Shown: positions 1 through 5,112 of the stretch, piece by piece | Layout: every line of letters starts with the position of its first letter | Numbering within the stretch: the stretch's first letter is position 1 | The notes under the pieces: model-generated | Told to the model about the DNA's origin: nothing | Databases searched by the model: none | The model's input: only the letters and a program-made list of their open reading frames with translations | Source of the DNA: Chloroflexota bacterium | GTDB lineage: Bacteria > Chloroflexota > Anaerolineae > B4-G1 > SLSP01 | DNA: 6,045 nucleotides | Assembly: GCA_022707665.1 (NCBI GenBank) | Contig: JAKJAE010000181.1 | Span: forward strand, 1 to 6,045 | Direction: 5' to 3' | Program-made: the position numbers and the translations under genes

Positions 1-556
1 GGCACCCCCCAACTGGCATCAGTCCTGCTGCTGGCCCTGATCTTCCAGTTTGTCGGCGAAGGCATTGCGCTGTCAACCCTCAACTTGCTCCTCGCCGAAC
101 GGTTCGGCGAGCAGATAGCCCTGGGCACAGTCCTCTTGGGCGTCGCTACGGCAACCGGCATCCTCTCAGCGCTGCGCTCTCTGATTGCTGGCGCCGCGGG
201 GCCAACAGCCGGCCTTCTCTCGGATCGCCGCAGCGACCGGTCGCATATGATGGCTGGTAGCCTCATTGTGGGCATCGGTAGCTTCGCGCTACTGGCCATA
301 GCCCAAAGCTGTTGGGCTCAGCGCGGTCAGCGCAGGCGCCGGCCTCGCCGCTCTGACCGCTGCAGTCGGCGACGTGGCACCAGCAGGGCGGCGCGGCGTC
401 GTCATTGGCGCCTATGCAACCGCAGGTGACATTGGCGCCGCTGCCGGGCCATTCCTCGCCTACGCGCTGGTTGCTGCCATCCCCCTGAGTTGGCTCTACC
501 TCATCTGCGCACTGGCTTTTTGCACGGGCCTGTTGATTCTGCGCCACCTGCGGTAG
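1..556 (+). pseudogene. MFS transporter, C-terminal half, frameshifted (partial)
   Basis: This is the C-terminal half of a 12-helix Major Facilitator Superfamily permease; the substrate cannot be inferred. The reading frame is open from base 1, so the N-terminal half lies outside the window. Frame 1 gives three hydrophobic helices over residues 1-103, including a motif-A-like loop (GPTAGLLSDRRSDR, about residues 67-80) between the second and third. After the Ser codon at 307-309 that frame turns into Arg-rich nonsense and stops at 429. MFS-like sequence resumes in frame 2 from 311 (VGLSAVSAGAGLAALTAAVG, then a GAYATAGDIGAAAGP helix and a last helix) and ends with TAG at 554-556. One extra base, or two missing bases, near 308-313 explains this. 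The joined product would be about 184 residues with six helices. It is either a recent pseudogene or a sequencing or assembly error; the intact sequence on both sides favours a recent event or an error. A strong hairpin follows 28 nt after the stop. Confidence 0.85.
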
Positions 557-584
557 CCGCGTCTCTCCCTCCAGAACCATAGGG

Positions 585-617
585 ATGGGGCCGAAGCTCG
601 CACGAGATCGGTCCCAT
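585..617 (+). terminator. Hairpin downstream of MFS gene, probable terminator
   Basis: ATGGGGCCGA (585-594) pairs with TCGGTCCCAT (608-617) over ten positions with one G-T wobble. The loop holds a further CTC/GAG stem (597-599 with 604-606) closed by GCAC. It begins 28 nt after the MFS stop codon. No T-run follows, so it is either a weak or factor-assisted terminator or an mRNA 3'-end stabiliser. Confidence 0.55.
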
Positions 618-657
618 GCCTCTGTCGCGCGCCCATCCTAACCATCCACCACCCGGA

Positions 658-689
658 AAGTGTCGAGTTTCACCCAGAGATAGACACTT
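658..689. repeat. Inverted repeat AAGTGTC-N18-GACACTT
   Basis: AAGTGTC at 658-664 is the exact reverse complement of GACACTT at 683-689, separated by 18 nt. It lies about 70 nt upstream of the predicted -35 element of the small secreted-protein gene. It could be a regulator binding site or a weak hairpin; seven-base arms can also occur by chance. Confidence 0.3.
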
Positions 690-727
690 CTAACCCCCAT
701 CGTCCATAAGTGAGAATCAGGTTTGCG

Positions 728-739
728 TGACGTCATGAC
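728..739. promoter_or_regulatory. Overlapping palindromes TGACGTCA and GTCATGAC
   Basis: TGACGTCA (728-735) and GTCATGAC (732-739) are both perfect 8-bp palindromes that share four bases. They sit 18 nt upstream of the predicted -35 box at 758, where an activator or repressor could act. No known regulator is assigned, and function is inference from position only. Confidence 0.25.
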
Positions 740-757
740 TTTCCTAACCATTGATAC

Positions 758-785
758 TTGCAGTTTTGGAGTTCTATTGTATAAT
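758..785 (+). promoter_or_regulatory. Predicted sigma-70-type promoter for the 851 gene
   Basis: A perfect -10 box TATAAT lies at 780-785, with TTGCAG (758-763) 16 nt upstream as a moderate -35. TTGATA at 751-756 is closer to consensus but 23 nt away, too far for ordinary spacing. Transcription would start near 792, giving a leader of about 58 nt before the ATG at 851. The local drop in GC content supports a promoter. Confidence 0.65.
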
Positions 786-836
786 TGGGACAATGAAGAA
801 AGGACAATCCGGCGGGGAGAAGTCCTCAGCTGTCTC

Positions 837-844
837 GGGAGGTG
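837..844 (+). promoter_or_regulatory. Shine-Dalgarno site fixing the start at 851
   Basis: GGGAGGTG at 837-844 is a near-ideal Shine-Dalgarno sequence placed 6 nt before ATG 851. The in-frame GTG at 842 lies inside this site and so is very unlikely to be the start. Confidence 0.8.
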
Positions 845-850
845 AATCAC

Positions 851-1504
851 ATGAACCAGAGTCGTTGGCAGACATCAGCAGTTCGCACCGCAGTCGTCGT
901 CATTTTGATCATGTCTCTGCTCGTGACTGTGCAGGCCGTCGCCGCAGCGATCATCGTTCCCACCACACCGGAGCTCGTTGGTCCGACGGGTCCGTTCGCG
1001 GTCAACCTGGAATCCGTCATCTTCAATGACGACCACACCAGCGACTGGACGTATAAGGTCGCGGTGTCTACGACGATAGCGAACGCTATCAGTCACACGT
1101 CATTGGGACTGCTGGATCCGGACTGCGTGCTGATGGACTACTGGGCCAGCGAGACCTTCCGGACCGAGCCGTCGACGTATGAGAACGGCCACGAGGTAGT
1201 GAAATTCGAGGTCCTATCGGAGGATGGTATCAAGCAAGCCGGCGAATTCTACACCTTCACCCTCAGGATTCTTGGTGCCAACCGCGAGGAACTGAACCCC
1301 GATGGCACCTATGTCGCGGTGAAGTATGGCACCAATCCGCTCGCCGAAGGTATGGTAGCCGGTGCGATCTGCGGAACAACGGCAGTTGACCTGACTTCGG
1401 TCAAAGCACAGGCAGGTATGCCATCATCGATGATCCTGATCGTGCTGGGCCTTGGCGCGACGATCGCCTCGGCGGGTGTGCTCCGCAAGCTGAACCGCGC
1501 CTAG
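851..1504 (+). CDS. Small secreted, probably surface-anchored protein of unknown family
   Basis: The product is 217 residues and I do not recognise the family with confidence. An N-terminal export signal has Arg5 and Arg12, a long hydrophobic core at about residues 13-30, and an Ala-rich end (AVAAA, 29-33) suited to signal peptidase I. The middle (about 35-185) is beta-strand-like with two cysteines (92 and 174) that could form a disulfide. It contains AISHTSLGL, DPDCVL and YVAVKYGTNP patches. This pattern faintly recalls beta-sandwich domains of secreted anchored proteins that carry a Ser-His near the start and a VAVKxG near the end; that is memory-based inference. The C-terminus is a hydrophobic segment (about 193-211) followed by a basic tail (RKLNRA). 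This is the layout of a membrane anchor or sorting signal, but with no LPXTG or PEP motif; AGMPSS (188-193) occupies the motif position. The gene has its own promoter (758-785) and terminator (1541-1572), so it is probably monocistronic. Confidence 0.85.
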   Translation: MNQSRWQTSAVRTAVVVILIMSLLVTVQAVAAAIIVPTTPELVGPTGPFAVNLESVIFNDDHTSDWTYKVAVSTTIANAISHTSLGLLDPDCVLMDYWASETFRTEPSTYENGHEVVKFEVLSEDGIKQAGEFYTFTLRILGANREELNPDGTYVAVKYGTNPLAEGMVAGAICGTTAVDLTSVKAQAGMPSSMILIVLGLGATIASAGVLRKLNRA

Positions 1505-1540
1505 GCTCAACCAAGCTCTTGCGGCAAGGGTTACTCATGC

Positions 1541-1572
1541 ATCAGGGCCGGCCTTCGAAGGCCGGCCCTGAT
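1541..1572. terminator. Perfect 32-bp palindrome, intrinsic-type terminator
   Basis: ATCAGGGCCGGCC (1541-1553) is followed by TTCGAA and then the exact reverse complement up to 1572. The transcript would fold into a very stable GC-rich hairpin 36 nt after the stop codon of the small secreted-protein gene. The following bases (CTGTTGTGTC) are only moderately T-rich. Because it is symmetrical it can fold in RNA from either strand. It insulates the 851 gene from the promoter at 1638. Confidence 0.8.
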
Positions 1573-1637
1573 CTGTTGTGTCACACCCCCGGCACGTACC
1601 CGTAACCCCCCTGCCACCCACGCGTGCGTGCGCTGAC

Positions 1638-1667
1638 TTGTGCATGCTGGCACTTTGACAGTATAAT
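1638..1667 (+). promoter_or_regulatory. Predicted sigma-70-type promoter for the 1721 gene
   Basis: A perfect TATAAT lies at 1662-1667, with TTGTGC (1638-1643) 18 nt upstream as the likely -35. A consensus-looking TTGACA at 1655-1660 abuts the -10 and cannot serve as its -35. Transcription would start near 1674, leaving a leader of about 47 nt before ATG 1721. The element resembles the promoter at 758-785 (ACTTG upstream, GTATAAT downstream). Confidence 0.65.
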
Positions 1668-1720
1668 GTGTTTGGGCGAGACTGTGCTGTGGAATGCCTT
1701 GACAAGGAGGCTGCATCGCG

Positions 1721-3739
1721 ATGAAATCGAGACTACGCCTGATCCTGGCCACGCTCCTTCTGGTGCTGGCAGCGGCAGGCTCCGTAGCGGCCCAGTCCAC
1801 ACTTCCGATCGCGTTCAGCGACCCGGCACCGAGCGTCGTCCTCTGGCCCGAGCCGGTGGAGGCGACGATCCTCAACAACACGACGGTCAGCCTCGTCGTT
1901 TCGCTCCAGTTCACAGCCTTCACCAACGATGAGACGGGCACCGAGTTTCCCGCCGTCGAGCTTCTGCAGCGTTACCCGCCTTCCATTACTATCGCGCCTG
2001 CCGGCCAGGCCTCGCTGTCGCTGCCCGTTCGCGAAGCAGCCGTGCTCGCGCCGGGCAGCTACACAGCATCTCTGGTTCTGGCCGTGGACTCGGCCAACGT
2101 CGTGCTGCGCAAGCAGGTGACCATTGTAGTGCCCCACCCTGCGCCGGCGCCGGTTGTCGCGCAGCCACAGACCATAGCACCTGTACAGGCCTCGCCTATC
2201 ACACCGGCAGTCAACACCTGGACTCTCAATGCCATCCGCGTCCTCCCCTTCATGGACCCGATCTGCAACCGCGGGCTTGTGGCGGGCTGCAGCCTGCCCG
2301 TCAACTTCGAGGGGGGAAGCGTAGTCCCATCGGATCCGGTTCGGCTGGGAAACCTGAGCAGCGAGCGCGGCGGCGGGCTCGCGATCACAATGAAGGACGC
2401 GTCACCAAGTCGCGGGGCCCTTCTCGACCTCGCCTTTGACCGGCGTTGGGGATTGACAGGCACCTATGTCGGTCGGGTGGACTTCGTACCTGACGCCGGC
2501 GATCCTGATGTCGGCGCCGTTGACCTGACAGTCAACGTCAAGGACATCGTCGTCTGGCCGGTGCTGTGTCTATGGATCGGCGTGGCCACGGCCCGGTACA
2601 TTCAGCGGTACCTGACCGTGCGTCGGGAGACGCTCAAGCTCCTCGAACGGCTCAACACGGTGAGCCTGGAGTTCGCCAAACTCCGCAAATCGGTCCACGG
2701 ATACACCGTCGCCGAGGATTTCGAGGTGCGCCGCGAGCAGCTAGAAGAAGCAATCGAAACGTGGGATCGTACCCACTTTGGCGAGCTGTCAGAGAGCGAA
2801 CGCGAGAGGTTCTCCACGACGATCCTGGAGCCGCTGGCTGCGCTTGAGGCTCAGACAGCAATCTGGAGCCAGTTCCGGGACAAGCTCGACCGGCTCGGGC
2901 GCACCTTACTCCAGGATGCGCGGCCCGCCATCGACCACGCCGAGGTGCCTGCGGGAATTGACCTCAAGGAACCCCGCTTCTTCACCAACGGGCGAGCCCT
3001 GTTGCGCGGCACCAAACTCCAGATGCCCCAGGTGCCCGAGTACGCCGAACGCATCGACAAAGCATCTGACCTGGCATCGGCCTGGGGCGAATTGGCCGAG
3101 CTGGCAATACTCGTGCGCGATGCCATCCGTGAGCTCAGCAAACCAGCCATCGAGCTGAGCATCAGCGAACATGAGATGCTCGAGACCGCACGACACCACC
3201 TCAACTCTGCCGTACGTGACCTCTGGGAAGCCCCCAATCTCGACGACCTGCGCCGTCGCAACGCCGAGAAGGAACTCACCACCGCTCAGGAGATCGTTCG
3301 GCGGTTGATGGACCCCTTCGTCTACTATGCGGGTTCCGAGGTATCCAGGGATCACGAAACCGCCCCTGAAGACGAGATCGCTGCGGGCAGCCTGGCCAGC
3401 TTCTCCGTCGAGATGCTGGGCAAACTGCCCCCCCTCGTCAGGACGTACGCGCGCGTCGAGTCCTTCCAGCTTCCACGCGTCGGCCTTGACCGCTACGATC
3501 TGCTCCCTACCGATGCCGCGAAGCTCACCTATGTGAGGCGGGCCCTGCTCTTTGGCGAGCAGACGGTCACCTGGGCGGCCATGCTCGCCTCAATGGTCAT
3601 CGGACTGGAACGCTACTTCGCCACCAACTTCGGATCGCTCGCCGACTACCTGGGGCTGTTCACCTGGGGTCTCACAGCCAAAGCGGGGCTCGAGCTCGCC
3701 AATGTGATTGTCTCCCGATTCCTGCCCCCACGCGAGTAA
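1721..3739 (+). CDS. Multi-domain membrane protein: exported beta domains, TM, helical cytoplasmic region
   Basis: The product is 672 residues; I do not recognise the family. A signal peptide spans residues 1-25 (SVAAQ end). Residues about 30-137 look like an Ig-like or NEW3-type beta-sandwich ending in APGSYTASLVL and a V-rich strand. A Pro/Ala linker (138-165, PAPAPVV) follows. A second beta-rich region (about 166-274) contains a possible disulfide pair (Cys182, Cys190) and ends in a similar GTYVGRVDF strand. One transmembrane helix (about 275-297, WPVLCLWIGVATA) leads to an Arg-rich boundary and a long charged alpha-helical cytoplasmic region (about 300-610) with likely coiled-coil segments (300-350, 440-530). 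Two C-terminal hydrophobic segments (about 614-631 and 640-665) end in RFLPPRE. The start is supported by AAGGAGG at 1704-1710, 10 nt upstream. It has its own promoter at 1638-1667. No catalytic motif was found. A structural or signal-relaying role across the membrane is speculation; the reading frame itself is not in doubt. Confidence 0.88.
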   Translation: MKSRLRLILATLLLVLAAAGSVAAQSTLPIAFSDPAPSVVLWPEPVEATILNNTTVSLVVSLQFTAFTNDETGTEFPAVELLQRYPPSITIAPAGQASLSLPVREAAVLAPGSYTASLVLAVDSANVVLRKQVTIVVPHPAPAPVVAQPQTIAPVQASPITPAVNTWTLNAIRVLPFMDPICNRGLVAGCSLPVNFEGGSVVPSDPVRLGNLSSERGGGLAITMKDASPSRGALLDLAFDRRWGLTGTYVGRVDFVPDAGDPDVGAVDLTVNVKDIVVWPVLCLWIGVATARYIQRYLTVRRETLKLLERLNTVSLEFAKLRKSVHGYTVAEDFEVRREQLEEAIETWDRTHFGELSESERERFSTTILEPLAALEAQTAIWSQFRDKLDRLGRTLLQDARPAIDHAEVPAGIDLKEPRFFTNGRALLRGTKLQMPQVPEYAERIDKASDLASAWGELAELAILVRDAIRELSKPAIELSISEHEMLETARHHLNSAVRDLWEAPNLDDLRRRNAEKELTTAQEIVRRLMDPFVYYAGSEVSRDHETAPEDEIAAGSLASFSVEMLGKLPPLVRTYARVESFQLPRVGLDRYDLLPTDAAKLTYVRRALLFGEQTVTWAAMLASMVIGLERYFATNFGSLADYLGLFTWGLTAKAGLELANVIVSRFLPPRE

Positions 3740-3740
3740 G

Positions 3741-3805
3741 ATCAGGCTCTGCGAGGGAATTACGGGCGAGTGAACTGCCTGACCCTCGCCCTGTGATGCC
3801 CTGAT
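3741..3805. terminator. Structured convergent intergenic region, probable bidirectional terminator
   Basis: The gap between the plus-strand membrane-protein gene and the convergent minus-strand gene can fold in two exclusive ways. GCGAGGG (3751-3757) can pair with CCCTCGC (3783-3789), or GGGCGAG (3764-3770) with CTCGCCC (3785-3791). ATCAGG (3741-3746) can also pair with CCTGAT (3800-3805) as an outer stem, followed by TTCT. T-runs are poor on both strands. Its position at the meeting of two transcripts supports a terminator role. Confidence 0.55.
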
Positions 3806-3813
3806 TTCTGGCG

Positions 3814-5064
3814 CTAGTCGTCCAACAGCCTGCGTTCGCCCTCCAGCGCACGCAGTGGCGTCAGATTCTGGGATACCTCGAGCGTGCCACGGTATGCACC
3901 CGACGCATCACGCAGGGCGAAGTACCGGATGTGCACGAAGAGAGGCACACCTGCCTGACTCATCTGAATCCAGAACTCCGCCACATCGCGCTTCCCGGCG
4001 CGGAAGTCCTCTACGATACGCTGCACCTTGTCCACGCTCTGGGGCGGATGGCAGTTCTGCACCTTGCGCCCGATGATGGCAGGAGAGCGCTGGAAGATAC
4101 GCTCACGTCCTTGTGAGAAGTAGCGCACTTCATCGTTCTCATCCACGAACGTGACGTCGACGGGCAACGAGCGCAGCATCAGGTCGATCTGCTCGGCCGT
4201 CAACAGTCCTACCGACAGAGGGATGCCGCCCTGCAGCCCTGCCGGAACCGAGGGCGACTGAGCGAGCTCGCCGTGCAACTCGGCCTTCGTCACCGCGCCC
4301 GGAACCCAGACGCGCCCAGGCCGGGCGTAGGAGTAGCCAATCTCATCGCCTTGATCGCGAACGGCCAGCCACTCAGCATCCGTAAGCCGTTGCAGTGCCG
4401 CCGGAAAGAGGATGTGCTCCTCCTTATAGACCATCGAGCGAATGGTCTCCGCGAGTTTGTCGAATGTGCTTCGTAGATTGGAGGGCACGACATCCGTATC
4501 AGGAGTGACCTCCAACGCTGCCGCCAACGTTTTCCACATATCGCGGATCTCATCGTGGACACCCCACATCACCTGCGTTGGGCCCAGGAAGCCTTTCTGC
4601 TCGAGGAACGGAAACAGAAGGTTTTCCTTGCGCAAGTAATGCTTGTCATACTCGTGCAGGCGCGCCACGGCCTTCTGAGCCAGGCTCAGCGTCGAGGCCC
4701 TGGGCAGGGCGACGTAGTCGTCCAGCGCTTCAGCAACTTCATCGAGCACCCGCTGCACGCCCAGGTTCTCGGCCCTGAAGGTGAAGACCGGGTGACCGGG
4801 CATCGTCTCCGGAGGCTTCTGCGTATCCAGTGAATCCTGGAAGATGGCAACATGAACGTCGCACAGCGGCTCGATCTCCGCTGGATCGAGCCCCTCGTTG
4901 ACCAGGGCCGCCTCAATGCGCACGATCTCGTCAGGTCCAACATCGGCCAGCATGTCGGCAAAGGCAGCTTTCACCTCATCTGCCGACTGCCCTTCATGAA
5001 GCTTGCGGATGATTGACTTCAGTCTCTCCTCTCGCAGCGTCTGGTTGTTGATGTATTCGCTCAT
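3814..5064 (-). CDS. DUF438 / hemerythrin HHE / PAS domain protein
   Basis: The product is 416 cytoplasmic residues with no signal or membrane helix. Residues about 12-85 match DUF438, including CDVHVAIF (68-75). Residues about 91-230 are a hemerythrin-like HHE four-helix domain. Candidate diiron ligands are His91 (GHPVF), His137, His142 and Glu147 (KHYLRKENLLFP), His170 and Glu172 (HDEIRDMW), and Glu216/His217 (EEHILFP). Residues about 295-405 are a PAS domain of the type that follows DUF438, with the characteristic QNCHPPQSV (336-344). Family knowledge: HHE domains bind non-heme diiron and O2 or NO, and PAS domains sense small ligands or redox state. No kinase, cyclase or DNA-binding output domain is attached, so its partner is unknown. 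The ATG at 5062-5064 is preceded at 8 nt by GAGGAG (complement of 5073-5078). It lies 47 nt after a flavodiiron gene on the same strand, which points to O2/NO defence or sensing. Confidence 0.93.
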   Translation of the reverse strand: MSEYINNQTLREERLKSIIRKLHEGQSADEVKAAFADMLADVGPDEIVRIEAALVNEGLDPAEIEPLCDVHVAIFQDSLDTQKPPETMPGHPVFTFRAENLGVQRVLDEVAEALDDYVALPRASTLSLAQKAVARLHEYDKHYLRKENLLFPFLEQKGFLGPTQVMWGVHDEIRDMWKTLAAALEVTPDTDVVPSNLRSTFDKLAETIRSMVYKEEHILFPAALQRLTDAEWLAVRDQGDEIGYSYARPGRVWVPGAVTKAELHGELAQSPSVPAGLQGGIPLSVGLLTAEQIDLMLRSLPVDVTFVDENDEVRYFSQGRERIFQRSPAIIGRKVQNCHPPQSVDKVQRIVEDFRAGKRDVAEFWIQMSQAGVPLFVHIRYFALRDASGAYRGTLEVSQNLTPLRALEGERRLLDD

Positions 5065-5080
5065 CGTCGTATCTCCTCAC

Positions 5081-5097
5081 GGGGTACCCAGCACCCC
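5081..5097 (-). promoter_or_regulatory. Small hairpin just upstream of the DUF438 gene RBS
   Basis: On the minus strand GGGGT (complement of 5093-5097) and ACCCC (complement of 5081-5085) form a five-base-pair stem with a 7-nt loop. It ends two bases before the TGAGGAGAT ribosome binding site (5072-5079). It could modulate translation or mRNA processing between the two genes. The stem is short, so chance is a real alternative. Confidence 0.25.
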
Positions 5098-5112
5098 ATC
5101 GAAAACGTTAAG

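Noticed and set aside
793..1029. ATG at 793 lies almost exactly at the predicted transcription start, which could suggest a leaderless 78-residue gene
   Set aside because: From 851 onward it merely overlaps the well-supported surface-protein gene in another frame and gives low-complexity Arg/Ser/His-rich sequence. It has no ribosome binding site, and the GGGAGGTG site clearly serves ATG 851.
1620..1633. Alternating purine-pyrimidine run (ACGCGTGCGTGCGC) that could form Z-DNA
   Set aside because: Only 14 bp long in GC-rich DNA; likely by chance, with no further support for a function.
1655..1660. Consensus-like -35 box TTGACA
   Set aside because: It sits one base before the TATAAT at 1662-1667, so it cannot pair with it, and no -10 box is found 16-18 nt downstream (GAGACT region).
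1531..1941. Minus-strand open frame of 136 codons spanning the 1573-1720 gap
   Set aside because: It runs antisense through a terminator palindrome, a good plus-strand promoter and the start of the 1721 gene. The product shows no domain-like sequence.
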